Shown here: piece by piece, positions 33,259 through 44,199 of the stretch | How the letters are laid out: the number at the start of each line of letters is the position of its first letter | Position numbering within the stretch: the first letter of the stretch is position 1 | Source of the DNA: Tetraselmis striata | Taxonomy: Eukaryota; Chlorophyta; Chlorodendrophyceae; Chlorodendrales; Chlorodendraceae | Assembly (NCBI GenBank): GCA_006384855.1 | Contig: VCJN01000598.1 | Coordinates: 62,001-126,000 of the forward strand | Reading direction: 5' to 3' | Length of the DNA: 64,000 bases | Translations under genes and position numbers: made by a program | The notes under the pieces: model-generated | Told to the model about the DNA's origin: nothing | What the model saw: only the letters and a program-made list of their open reading frames with translations | Databases searched by the model: none

Positions 33259-34328
33259 AGTTGTTTCGGTTATGGGCCCTCACACGTCACATGAGCGCGA
33301 GCGGGGTGCATGGAGAAGTCCGTGCGTTCGGCGCACGTCCGGAGTCCGGAGTTCGAAAAGCGGCCGAGGCGGTTGCCACAAGAGCGCCGAAAACAAGCCC
33401 ACGAGGGGCGGGGGATGCACACTGAGCCTCCGGGGCAAGTACACAACCCTCTTGACACCGTATCGGGGTTCCGCCTACCGGATCGAGATAGCCAGCCTCC
33501 GGGGCTGCGCTCAAGACAAGTCCCCGGGATTTTGTCGAACCCCGCCACCACTGTCCTTAGCTATGAAATCTAGAAATTAGAGAAAGCTCAAGAGCATTTC
33601 AGCGCGGAGCGCGTCGTTCATAAGCCAGCATCCAAGATCGTCGCAGCGAGAACCACACACGAGCCGCCGAGGCGCCTGCCTACCCAGGTCTAGCCTACAA
33701 CAACCCGCCCGCAACACTGTGAGATTCAGATGTGACGTAAATGTGCCCTACTGGTGACGAACGACGACATACGGGGACGATACGGGACGGACGAGGGACG
33801 TGGATTTCATACCCAGTAGCGACGACTATCGCGCGCGACCTGTAAAGTACTATATGAATTTCTCGTTTCCATAATTTCATCAAATTGATATGCGCACGCG
33901 GGCTCGCGTGTCGCCCGCCGACGCGGAGCACCCGGGCTAAGTACAAGCGGATGTACGCACTCATTGCACATCGCCGCACATCGCTGACCGCACATCGCTG
34001 ACCGCTGACCCCGCGGTGTGCGGCGATGTGCGGCACGACGGGCGGAGGTGTGGGCGGATGTAAGTGGTACGGTAGGTGGTAGGCGGTAGGTGGTGTTCGT
34101 AAGTGCGCGTTTTAATGCAGCCGCCCTAACTGCTGATGATTGTGTAACGCCCCAGCACGCGCATGAAGTACGGGGTCGCCTCACGGTCACCGCCGCTCAC
34201 CGTTGAATCAAGCGCGGACAGCCGCGCACTCGCATCTGTGTTGCCTGCCGGTGGTGGGTTACATCCACCCCAACTCTCAACCCCCCCCCCCCCCCCTCCC
34301 CCCCCGCCCCCCGCGCGCGGCAGCAGGC
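33259..34328. other. No gene seen; short tandem GCACATCGC words
   Basis: Near 33,965-34,030 the words GCACATCGC/GCTGACCGC repeat several times, and near 34,060-34,095 GGTAGGTGGTAGGCGGTAGG. Otherwise there are only short frames. Confidence 0.4.
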
Positions 34329-36611
34329 ATGCCGGCAAAGGGATGGATAGCGAGTGTGTCGAAGGATGGCGTGTACTCATGCAAGCACTGCCGGGGCAAC
34401 GTGACGGGCACATGTGATAAGATGGCGCGAGAGCGGCACTTCCTAAAATTCCCGAACTGTAACCACTCGTTGAAGCGTGCGGCTAAGTTGCGCCGCAAGG
34501 CCGCCTTATCACAAGCAGCAGCAGCAGGGGCGGCAGCAGCAGCAGCAACAACAACAGGGGCGGCAGCAGGAGTAGCTGCAGCCGTCGGAAACGGCCCGCC
34601 GGCGCCGGTCTCGGACGACGGCGGCTCGAAGGTGGACGATGTGATGGGCGTGGGGGAGGACCCCCTTGGCGAAGACGGTATGGACATCGACGCGCCTGCG
34701 TGGCCGCCGGCGGGCGTGGAACCCGCGATGAGGGCGTGATATGGAAAGGCGATCCCGGCGACTTCTACATGAAGGTCATCGCCAAGAAGTTCCGGGGAGT
34801 ATGGCACTACGGCGCGATAACCGGCGTCGTTACCGAGTGGGTGTTGGAGGACTACGGCGGGGCGACCCAGTGGCGCGCTGTTTTCGAGGACGGGGACATT
34901 GTGGGCCTTCTGCGTTCAGAGGTGAGTGGGCCCGGCCTGCGTGCTGGTGGCACCACTCAACTGCGGTTGTATGGAAGCACACGCACCCGCCCGGTCGGCG
35001 TGGCAGGTTGTGGAGGCTATGGCGGCTGCCCAGGAGCACCCCCCTGTGGATGCGGACGGGGAGGCTCGCTTGGTAACCGTCCATGAAGGCGATGACTTGT
35101 CCAGTGAATCACGCACCTTGCCCGGCGTGCGTTCAACACAACCCGGCTGGCGGAGGCCAAGCAGAACACTGGTTGCCATGGCGTGTGCCATGTGCATGTG
35201 GTCCTAGGCTATGTCAGCATGGTCAACCTCTTCCCCCTCGCGCCGTTCCACCTGTTTTTTTTTGGCTTGGGAAGGGACTTCAGGAGGAAATTTGTCACCG
35301 TGCAGGGCCACATTGGGTTCCGAGCTGTGAAGCAGGAAGACCGGCGCCATGCTTTAGTCCTGATACCCAGCAACTTTGAACGCGGGTTGCGCCCTTCGTT
35401 TGCAGTGTCCAAGAATCGAAAGGTAAACCCCCCCCCCCCCCCCCCCCCCCGGGCGTGGGCGTGGGCGTGGGCGTGACGGCATTCCCCTCCATGACTGCAG
35501 GGTCAAGCAAGGTGACGGTGCAGTCCAGCTGGGTCATGGAGGACTGCTTGCACCACATGAAAACGTTTTCCATTCTTAACGCCGGTCCGCTGCTCGAGGA
35601 GGCCCGGGTGAAGGCGATCATGACCGAGAAGGAGCTTCGCGTCCCCAGGCGGTGCTTGGGCACATGTACAAGCGCATGCAAGGAGCTGCGTGGTTCGTCA
35701 CGCGGTGGGGGTTGCAGAATGTGGTGACGGAGGAGGACGGCCCCGAGCGCAAGGCGCAGGTGGACGCGCTCACTAGGGAGGGGAGGACTCGATACCCAGC
35801 GCGGCGCCAAGGCGCGGCGGCCGGGGCAGCGCGGCGCCAAGGCGCGGCGGCCGGGGAAGCGCGGCGCCAAGGCGCGGCGGCCGGGGCAGCGCGGCGCCAA
35901 GGCGCGGCGGCCGGGGCAGCGCGGCGCCAAGGCGCGGCGGCCGGGGCAGCGCGGCGCCAAGGCGCGGCGGCCGGGGCAGCGCGGCGCCAAGGCGCGGCGG
36001 CCGGGGCAGCGCGGCGCCAAGGCGCGGCGGCCGGGGCAGCGCGGCGCCAAGGCGCGGCGGCCGGGGCAGCGCGGCGCCAAGGCGCGGCGGCCGGGGCAGC
36101 GCGGCGCCAAGGCGCGGCGGCCGGGGCAGCGCGGCGCCAAGGCGCGGCGGCCGGGGCAGCGCGGCGCCAAGGCGCGGCGGCCGGGGCAGCGCGGCGCCAA
36201 GGCGCGGCGGCCGGGGCAGCGCGGCGCCAAGGCGCGGCGGCCGGGGCAGCGCGGCGCCAAGGCGCGGCGGCCGGGGCAGCGCGGCGCCAAGGCGCGGCGG
36301 CCGGGGCAGCGCCGTGCCAAGGCGCGGCGGCCGGGGCAGCGCGGCGCCAAGGCGCGGCGGCCGGGGCAGCGCGGCGCCAAGACAGCGCATACAGCGGAAT
36401 CGGCGGAAAGGGATGCATTACAAGCTGTGGACGGCAGCCGCTGAAAACTATGCGGTCATGCCGCAACAACCCCAGCATTGGCTTCTGGATACCTCTGATC
36501 TGGCTGGCGGCGGCGGGCTGCGGGATGCAGGGCCGCATGACTGAGGTGGCGGTGCTGGTGAGCCCGGACAGTCTGCATGCGGCGGAGGCGGCGCAGCCGC
36601 ATAGGCACTAG
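34329..36611 (+). CDS. Element-type protein: Cys/His finger, Tudor-like segment, Arg/Ala minisatellite
   Basis: ATG 34329 (MPAKGWIASVSKDG) leads into CKHC...RERHFLKFPNCNH, a C-x2-C...C-x-H finger resembling a BED-type domain, then an Ala-rich linker with runs of Ala and Thr and an acidic tail. The frame changes near 34,735 (intron or frameshift) to DFYMKVIAKKFRGVWHYGAITGVV...WRAVFEDGDIVGLLRSE, a Tudor/chromo-barrel-like pattern. A GTGAGT donor follows at 34921. Later exons may include VVEAMAAAQEHPPVD, VTVQGHIGFRAVKQEDRRHALVLIP and WVMEDCLHHMKTFSI. The last frame (from ~35,652) runs through the 30-bp minisatellite to a stop at 36611. BED finger plus Tudor-like segment in a transposon-dense region suggests a DNA-transposon accessory gene. 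Exon joins after 34,920 are uncertain. Confidence 0.35.
35801..36380. repeat. 30-bp GC-rich minisatellite, ~19 copies
   Basis: The unit has a GGCGCCAAGGCGCGGCGG core and 30-bp period and is nearly invariant; differences occur at about 35,865 (GGGGAAGC) and 36,310 (GCCGTGCC). Thirty is a multiple of three, so most frames on both strands stay open. In the likely gene frame it encodes the decapeptide period ARRQGAAAGA. Confidence 0.95.
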
Positions 36612-36984
36612 ACAATGCTCTGAAGCGAGCCCCAATTGTCTGCCCAGCGCCTGCCCCAATGTAACGCACCAGCTTGGCAGCAATTGGCAGCTCTTTTGCC
36701 CCCCCTCCACCCCACCGACACACTACCAATACCAGTTTCTCATCCCGGCGGGCAGTTGATGCGTATACCCAGGCTTGTGCGTACGCGGTGCGGGAGGGGG
36801 GGGGGGGGGGGAATCACTATAGCTAAGCTAGTGATGTGAGATATGAGTGCAGCAACAGATATTGTGCAAGATATAATACGATGGCATGCAAGCGGGTCCC
36901 CGCTCTTCCACAATCATTGGCCCTGCTCCCTCTTGCCCCGCCCCCGGTGCCCTTTAGCTGCTCTCAGCATCCCGAGTGGGATGG
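36612..36984. other. Spacer, no gene seen
   Basis: Contains a G run (36796-36811) and a TGTAA near 36660. Confidence 0.4.
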
Positions 36985-37692
36985 GCGGGGCAGCGGTTGC
37001 TACCGAGTGAGGCGTAGCATCGTTTGCAGTAGCAACGCAGCCTTTCCGGTGTGACGCCGCCTAGATGTAACCCGGCAGTACGCGCAAAGTGCAAGTGCAA
37101 GCTGCTGATGGCGGGGATCCCGCGCGGGGGGGGGGGGGGGGGGGGGGGCAGCGGCTGTGGGATAGGCGCGGCAGCGGTTGCTACAGAGTGAGGCGTCGCA
37201 TCGTTTGCAGTAGCAACGCAGCCTTTCCGGTTGCATAGTGTGACGCCGCCTAAATGTAACCCAGCCATACGCGCAAAGTGCAAGTGCAAGCTGGTGGTGG
37301 CGGGGATCCACGCGAGGTCGCAGGACGGTGCGCGAGGGGGGGGGGGGGGGACAGCGGCTGTGGGATAGGCGCGGCAGCGGTTGCTACAGAGTGAGGCGTC
37401 GCATCGTTTGCAGTAGCAACGCAGCCTTTCCGGTTGCATAGTGTGACGCAGCCTGGATGTAACCCAGCAGTACGCGCAAAGTGCAAGTGCAAGCTGCTGG
37501 TGGCGTGGATCCACGCGAGGTCGCAGGACGGTGCGCGAGGGGGGGGGGGGGGGGCAGCGGCTGTGGGATAGGCGGGGCAGCGGTTGCTACCGAATGAGGC
37601 GTAGCATCGTTTGCAGTAGCAACGCAGCCTTTCCGGTTGCATAGTGTGACACCGCTTGGATGTAACCCAGCAGTACGCGCAAAGTGCAAGTG
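36985..37692. repeat. Tandem array, ~203-bp unit with internal G run
   Basis: CAGCGGTTGCTAC recurs at 36991, 37172, 37375 and 37578, giving spacings of 181, 203 and 203 bp. Each unit also has TCGTTTGCAGTAGCAACGCAG, TGTAACCC, GCGCAAAGTGCAAGTG and, in three of them, a 13-23-nt G run. Minus-strand frames across it repeat a Cys/Arg-rich peptide by register and are not taken as a gene. Confidence 0.9.
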
Positions 37693-37734
37693 TTACACGT
37701 CCGTGTGCCCCACCCAATGACATTGCGCCCGACC

Positions 37735-38541
37735 TCACTGACGGCATGTCTCGCTCTCCTTCAGCTCCTGGGCCATCCGCCGCCTCACCCTGCGCACCCT
37801 ACCAGCCGCGCGTGCCTTCTCGGAAGCCTCACACACGGCGGCGCGAGTCGCGTCGTGGAACGCGTCCCTGACATGGCGGAACTCCGCCCTCACCGTGGCC
37901 GTGGTTGGGCAGGGGACTGCCCGCTGATGGGTCGCCATGCATGGGTACTTGGGGCCGCACAAAGCCGGGGTGCCGTCGCAGCAACACTCCCAGTCCGTCC
38001 GTTGGCCGCAGTCCACGCATGACGGGCGTCCGGCCAGGACACGCACATGATAGTGCATGTGGCCGCCTCCCGCCACTGCTCGTAGTGCTCCGGTCAACAT
38101 GGCGACGAGCAAGTCGGCATGTCCCGCAGGTGGCTGCGGGGCGGGTGGCGCGAGCGCAGCCCCCCTCGCCCCCACAACCCCCTCAGCCCGATCAGTCGCC
38201 TCGACCACGGCCTCCTCCGCCTCCTGACGCGGCGCACCAGGCGCATCATCGTCGCCTGGCAGGGCTTCCCCCCCCGCAACGGCGCCGTCGGCGGTGGCCG
38301 ACGCCGTCGTGGCGGGGTGTTGTGAGGAGGTGGCCCTAGACATAGGTGGGGCCGGCACCGCCATGTGTTGCTCCACATGCGGTGCGGTTCCTGACGCGAC
38401 AGCTCCGTCGCACCGGTACCGGCGCCGGCACCCCACGCCTGCTGGGATTACCACCAACCGGCGTGTTTCCTTTGGGAGGCGGTTCATCCGCGTCGGAGGT
38501 GAGCGGCGGTGCCTGTGTGGGTGTGGATACTGCCCGGCCAT
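37735..38541 (-). CDS. Hypothetical Cys-rich protein
   Basis: 268-codon frame from ATG 38541. The N-terminal half is Ala/Pro/Glu-rich and disordered. The C-terminal half has a compact cysteine cluster, CVDCGQRTDWECCCDG...CGPKYPC...PC, likely to bind zinc, followed by a long charged helix (FRHVRDAFHDATRAAVCEASEKARAAG) and RRVRRRMAQELKES. I recognise no family. It lies between two tandem arrays in the element-rich zone, so transposon origin is possible. Dense GC makes chance frames long here; the Cys spacing and the helix are the arguments for it. Confidence 0.35.
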   Translation of the reverse strand: MAGQYPHPHRHRRSPPTRMNRLPKETRRLVVIPAGVGCRRRYRCDGAVASGTAPHVEQHMAVPAPPMSRATSSQHPATTASATADGAVAGGEALPGDDDAPGAPRQEAEEAVVEATDRAEGVVGARGAALAPPAPQPPAGHADLLVAMLTGALRAVAGGGHMHYHVRVLAGRPSCVDCGQRTDWECCCDGTPALCGPKYPCMATHQRAVPCPTTATVRAEFRHVRDAFHDATRAAVCEASEKARAAGRVRRVRRRMAQELKESETCRQ

Positions 38542-39179
38542 TAGGGCTCCCGCCGCCTGCCGCTCCGCCGACCCAAGCCGCGGCGTGTGCTGCGCCCCGC
38601 ATAGTCGCCTCGAATATAATATACATGACGCGGGGACGGGGGGGGGGGGGGGGGGGATTCGTGCGTTTCGTATGTCGGCGGAAAGGCGTGCGAAGCTGCG
38701 GCTGGCGAAGGTGGTGGAAGTAAGCGTGGCGGCGTCGGCGGCGTATTACCGTGCGTGCATGCGTGCGCAACCCCGCGGCAGCAAGCGCCGGACTCGGCGT
38801 GTGCCGGCGGCAGAGCTGCGAAGCCATGGACACGGTACGGGATGCCAAGTCTGGCTAAGCAACTGCCGAGGCTGGCGGCTTAACCCCCATGTCCGGCGGT
38901 TAAGGGACGGAAAGTGCGTAGAAGTTGATCGGCAAAGCGGGCATATAAGCCTGGCTGTGCTAGGTTCCTATTAAGTAATGGCGGTTTGTGCTAAGTAATT
39001 CGTAGGGGTGGACCATGCAGCGCAGGTAGGGGGCGGTATAAATGAGGCCGGGCACATATACTGCTCCACGAAACGACACTGTCGCACGTGTAGTTGAATA
39101 GACCCGCCGACCCGCCACGGCATGTAATATCTGTCATGCATCGCCGGGGTATGTGTGAGTGGATGCCCCGCCGCCACAT

Positions 39180-39213
39180 CCCCCCCCCCACCCCCCCCCC
39201 CCCCCCCCCCCCC
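39180..39213. repeat. Poly-C run
   Basis: C run of ~32 with one A near the start, just before the 376-bp array. Confidence 0.85.
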
Positions 39214-39299
39214 ATTTACACTTGTGCACTCATTAAGTTTGGGCTGGTTTCGGAGCAGTACATGTACGTATGTATATACATACAATGGAACGTAGGACC

Positions 39300-40105
39300 T
39301 GCGCGGAAAGAGGCGGGGCTGGCGGAGTGCGTTGGGGGTGCGTAGAGTAGCGTGTTGGTGAGATTCGGGGTGCATCGGACGCCGGATGCCCATCCACCCA
39401 GCGTAAAAGACGCGTACGTAATATTCACACTATATATATTCACACGCAAATGTGTGAAAACCGGACATTCCGTGCCGGATGGGTGGGAATACGGCGTCCG
39501 ATGCAGCCAAAACCCCAGCAACACGCTATTCTATGCACCGCCAATGCACTCCGCCAGCACCGGCTCATTCTCTCTCGATTTCGAAAACGCCTTCACATTA
39601 TCCACCGCTAATTGCAATTGCCACCGTGTAATGTTGTCACGATGTGCGCACACAACAACACTTACTACCGGTTCCGACGCGGATGGAGGCGAGGCTTGCG
39701 GAGTGCGTTGGGGGTGCGTAGAGTAGCGTGCTGCAAATAATTGGGGTGCATCGGACGCCGGATGCCCATCCACCCAGCGTAAAAGACGCGTAATATTCAC
39801 ACTTTATTAACACACAAATGTGTGAAAACCGGACATTCCGTGCCGGATGGGTGGGAATACGGCGTCCGATGCAGCCAAAACCCCAGCAACACGCTATTCT
39901 ATGCACCGCCAATGCACTCCGCCAGCACCGCCTCATTCTCTGTCGATTTCGAAAACGCCTTCACATTATCCACCGCTAATAATTGCAATTGCCACCGTGT
40001 AATGTTGTCACGATGTGCGCACACAACAACACTTACTACCGGTTCCGACGCGGATGGAGGCGAGGCTTGCGGAGTGCACTGGCGGTGCACAGACTAGCGG
40101 GAGAC
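39300..40105. repeat. Tandem repeat, ~376-bp unit with internal inverted arms
   Basis: GGAGTGCGTTGGGGGTGCG occurs at ~39,325 and ~39,700, with a third partial start near 40,070. Inside each unit the left part (GTGCGTAGAGTAGCGTG ... GCATCGGACGCCG) is matched in reverse complement by the right part (CGGCGTCCGATGCAGCC ... CACGCTATTCTATGCAC). Each unit can therefore fold into an imperfect hairpin with arms of ~70 bp. It resembles a small inverted-repeat (MITE-like) element duplicated in tandem. Confidence 0.8.
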
Positions 40106-40500
40106 TAGATCCATTGTCGCTTATTTACAAGCACGGGCGGTACCGCCAGACCTGATCGTCTACGGCCGATATAATATTCACACTATATTAACATCGGTGC
40201 ACACCGCCGCACACCGCCGCACACCGCCGCACAACGCTGCGCGCGCACATTCGTCGCACACATTATCCCGGATTCACTCGCCGTATCCATTACGCCGTGC
40301 TACTTCAACAATAAACTTTGCGAAATTACACCGACACAATGCCGCACCGACTAGCTCTTGACAATACGTGCATATAAATAGTAGTGGCGCGCTGCTCCTC
40401 GCCTCCGATGTGTCGTTGACTGCTGCGGAAGGCGGTAGTCGACTGGGTGTTAGTTTCTCCACCTCGGCCCCCCCCCCCCCCCCTTCACCGCTCACAGCGC
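40106..40500. other. Short CACCGCCG repeats, no gene
   Basis: Four ACACCGCCGC words near 40,200-40,235 and a C run at 40469-40483. Confidence 0.4.
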
Positions 40501-40862
40501 CATGGCCGACCTCGCCCCCCCGGGCAAAAGTGGGCGGCGAGCCTTGTTGTCTCGCGTGTCCGCGCCGCCGGCATCGAGGAGGACGAGAGAGACATGAGGA
40601 AACGCGTGACAAGGTGGGCGCGCAACAAAACACTCCATCCTCCACATTAGCACGCACCCACTCGTGGCTAACTTGTGCCGCGCGCAGGTTCGTCCGGGAG
40701 CGCCGTAAGGCCCATCTCAACGCCAAGGCTTCCACAGTGCCAGCGGCGCAACTCGTGGTGGCCGAGGAGGCCGCATCCTCAGCCGCTTAAAGGCGAAACG
40801 ATTGTGGCTTGTTGTGGGTGTCTGGGCACAGGGGGCGTCCCGACGCGAAGGTAAGGAAGCTC

Positions 40863-41096
40863 ATGGCGGCGTCGTCGACGGCACAGCCTCCCGGGGTGGT
40901 GAAGACACTGAGGGATGACAAGAAGCGGAAGAGGCCAGTGAAGAAACGCCGAGGTAAGAAACTGACGGTCGCGGAGTCGGAGGCGGAGGCGGAGGCGGAG
41001 GCGGAGGCGGAGGCGGAGGCGGAGGCGGAGGCGGAGACAGCGAGATCGTCGAAGCGGAGGGTCCCCCGGGCACGCAAGAACAAGAACAAGCAGTAG
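40863..41096 (+). CDS. Small basic protein with Glu-Ala repeat (weak call)
   Basis: ATG 40863 opens 77 codons: MAASSTAQPPGVVKTLRDD, a nuclear-signal-like cluster KKRKRPVKKRRGKK, an (EA)n run from a GGAGGC hexamer array (40977-41036), then SSKRRVPRARKNKNKQ. Immediately upstream, a plus-strand pair of segments joins well across a GT-AG intron (donor 40612, acceptor near 40,686): IEEDERDMRKRVTR to FVRERRKAHLNAKAS, ending SSAA-stop at ~40,790. Both pieces may belong to one decayed element gene. No domain is recognised. Confidence 0.3.
   Translation: MAASSTAQPPGVVKTLRDDKKRKRPVKKRRGKKLTVAESEAEAEAEAEAEAEAEAEAETARSSKRRVPRARKNKNKQ
40977..41036. repeat. (GGAGGC)n microsatellite
   Basis: About ten hexamer units, coding Glu-Ala in the plus frame. 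Confidence 0.9.
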
Positions 41097-42438
41097 CCCC
41101 CGCCCCCTTACCCCCCTCCCCTCACTCCCCCGGCGGGAGCGGCGGGGGGGGGGGGGGGGGGCGCGGGGGCGGCGGGGGGACCACGCCCGCCCGCCTCCCC
41201 ACCCCCCCCCCCCGGGCCACATTCCCCGATGGCAGCTGTCGCGAATATTGTAATTCAAACATTCTTCGGCAACCCGCTGCCTGCCCCCGCCCTCCCCCTC
41301 GCGAATATTTATGTCACGTGAGCACTCTTTGGCAAAACATGGCAGCCAAACCGCCCATCTGATGACCTTTGATCGGACGGCTGGCAGGCCCGTTCAGCAG
41401 TACTAGCTATAATGTACACAAAATTCCCCAGTGTTACCAAATACGTACGGCTGCGATTTGCGCTCCCATGTACTAATAGTCGTAGTTATCCACAGGACGA
41501 CTAGGGTTCGTACTAGATACCCGGTACCGGCTTAATAAATATATCGCGTACTACCCGGTACTACGCGGACAACCTTGTACCTTATACGTCAGTGCCATGT
41601 AACGCTTGACCGGGCTGGTACGACTACCAGAATGATGACAAAAAGGATTTATCGCCCGCCGGCAATAACGCCGGATGTACTCGCACGTAACTGGATGGAC
41701 GTGCCGCCACCAGCAGCAGCCTTCACGGATAAATGATAGTCGCTAGTAGTAGTGCTTCGTCACCCGTATGTCACATCTGAATCTCACAGTGCAAGTACGT
41801 CCCGCTCGCATGTCCGACAAGGCCCCCAGTGTCTCCCCAAGCATCCTACCGGCATGGGGACGCACTACGGCCTCGTTCTACCGGACGGTCCGAGGATGCA
41901 ACCTTGTGTATGATCTGCACCGCCGCAACACCTTGCTCATGCAATTATCTACGATCGGAGCGTCGCATCGTCGAGCCGGCTCGTTTCTCGCGAGGTACCC
42001 GGCAGCGGAAAGAGCGCCAAAGCCATGATGTCGACCGAGGGGGGCGACCCGTCCTCAGCCGACAGCGGCAGCCCGCCGAGCTATGCGAGTCGACTGTGCT
42101 CAGCAGTCTCGCCGCTCGCTGAGAGGCTGCCGGAGAGCGTCGTGCGCAACGCACTGCCCCGCGCCGCCCAGGGCACGAAGATGACGCCAAGCTCGCGGCG
42201 TCGCCCTTGGCGACGATATTCAGCTGCAACGGATAAGCCGCAAGTCCGCCAAAGACAACACGGCGGGGACACGCTGCAGCACGCGGGAGCACATCGCCCG
42301 GAAGCTATCAAGAATGTATAACGTAGTCGCTATTGATTACTGCCACTAAGGATTATTCGGCACTACATTAGCGTCATATTCCGACCATTGTTCCAATTGC
42401 ACACAGCGGTCAGACGAAGATGTCCCCCGTGTACAATT
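41097..42438. other. No confident gene
   Basis: A G run (41146-41161) and an AT-richer part (41,250-41,760). The short plus frames at 41,768-42,321 carry no motif. The last ~100 bp should be the 3' internal end of a Copia-like element, since a polypurine tract and LTR follow. Confidence 0.35.
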
Positions 42439-42670
42439 GAGGGGGAGGCTGTTGGAATCTGCCCGATGCCCTAGCTCCGGCCGATACCCTAGCACCCGCC
42501 GGACACATGTCGCGCGCGCCTTTGCACGCGCGCGCCTGTCTCCCAGCCCGCCGGGCGCTCTGCTGTCACTCTCTTCCTGTCTACAGTCCCCGCAGCTCGA
42601 GCCCGGCTCGCTGCTCCCACTGTAAGATGCTCCGAGCACTTCTACTCACCATCACCTCCGCGGTTGAGCC
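42439..42670 (+). repeat. Polypurine tract and LTR of a second Copia-like family, copy 2
   Basis: GAGGGGGAGGC (42439-42449) directly precedes TGTTGGAATCTGCCC, the classic PPT/3' LTR junction of Copia elements. The LTR is ~90% identical to 33042-33258. No pol domain is recognisable upstream, so the element's body is lost or too decayed to see. Confidence 0.65.
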
Positions 42671-43753
42671 GTTTATCACATGCTCCCTATCCGCCGGGTC
42701 TGCGTCCTCGTTATCCCATCTCGAGCTGTTGATATGTATGTTGGGTGATACACACGGCTAGCTATCACATGGCGGCGGTGGGCCTATGGTCGGTATAACG
42801 GGACGTCAGGGAGGGCAACATGGGGGGGGGGGGGGGGGGGGGGGAGACGACATGGCCGAGAAAGCTCCCCCGCACGTGAAGCTTGGCATTCATCTCCTGC
42901 GCTGCCATGCTTGCTGCCAAGCCGCCATGAGATGACACCGAACGCCCTTCCCCGCCGTTGGCTGGGTAGTAAGGGGCTCGCTGATTCGTTTCGGGGAGAC
43001 GGGAGCGGCGGAGAGGGAGGCGGGGGCGATGGCGGCGGCGACGGCATCGATGCATCACCCGACTCGCCCCGCGTTTCGGTTTGACCGGGTCCGGACGGAG
43101 CAGAGGCGTGACGGACGTACGGTGCAGCAGGGGCGCCATCACCACCGGCTACGACAGGCGCGGCGGTGTCTGGCGGACGCTCGGCGCACGCCTCCGTCCA
43201 TCCGTAAGTGTCTTAGAAGCGAGTCTTCGAGACAGAGGCGCCACACGCGTGGCAACGCACTCTCGTGGTCACCTCTTCCCAAGTCCCCTTGGCAGCGGTT
43301 CAGCCCTCCGCATTGTCCTCAGGAATACGGCGCTTGGAGTTGCGACGCCCGATGGCACAGCACTACCCGGCGCCGGCGGCTCGCAGCGGAGGGGATTGGT
43401 AGGAGCTAGTCACCGGCGCTCACGCTGCTGCGATGCATATAGTTAACTGCCCGCGCGATGCATTGTAAAATGTTATACTACATTTCCCTTTAGCCATGAT
43501 GTTCTGCTATACTAGCAGGTATTACTCCCCGCAAAGGTAGTACGACTACGCATCCGCGGAGTCGCTGTATATATTAGTATTTACATGAGCTAGCAGCAGA
43601 AGGCGATATCGGAAATCACCAAAATAAAAGGCAATCAGAAAGGTCCCCTACAGCGACTGCGGGGTGGAAGCAGTAACATGAGAAGACGCAGAGTGGGCAC
43701 GAGCACACGCATCAGACTGTATATATTAGTATTGCGGGTGAAAATACTAGTAG
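42671..43753. other. No confident gene
   Basis: A G run (42821-42843), then GC-rich frames without motifs, then AT-rich DNA up to the Gypsy LTR. Confidence 0.4.
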
Positions 43754-44034
43754 TGTAAGGCCGAAGACTGTTCTGGAATTCTCTAGAGTTCTCTGACTCA
43801 AGCCTTACGTGGCTAACACATCACGGGTATCCCATGACACCCGGCTAACATAACACAGGTATGACTATGACCTCGGCGGGTATAAATACCGCCTCGGACA
43901 AGTCTACTAGGTAGAATTCAGAGACATACTATAACCAAGGAACCCCTGTAACCAGAAGAGATTGGCCATACTTTCTAAATCCTTCCGCTGCATCCTAAAG
44001 GGCCTAAAGAACAGGCTTATGCTAGAGCCTAACA
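43754..44034 (+). repeat. Putative Gypsy 5' LTR
   Basis: TGTAAGGC...CCTAACA (281 bp) with a TATA box TATAAATA at 43881-43888 and TG/CA ends. It is followed by TTGGTTTCGGAGC, close to the TGGTATCAGAGC primer site that pairs with initiator tRNA-Met. No second copy in the window confirms it. Confidence 0.5.
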
Positions 44035-44199
44035 CTTGGTTTCGGAGCTTAGACAGCGGTATGCGACGTAAAGATGGCTACATCATGAGAGACGCCACAT
44101 GAGGACAGCGGAAGCTTTCTGGTAGCGGCCACTGCCGGCGAAGCACCGCCGATTCCGCTCAGAGGAGGTCAAGAGGGCACGCAACCGACCCTCGCAAAC

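Noticed and set aside
35295..36538. Long antisense frames across the 30-bp repeat, and the idea of a CRISPR array
   Set aside because: The unit length is a multiple of three, so antisense frames are open by construction. There are no unique spacers between repeats, so it is not CRISPR.
33042..42670. Calling 33.0-42.7 kb one complete Copia element
   Set aside because: No pol domain lies between the two LTR copies, no primer site or shared target duplication was seen, and the left LTR interrupts a Tudor-like fragment; kept only as a possibility.
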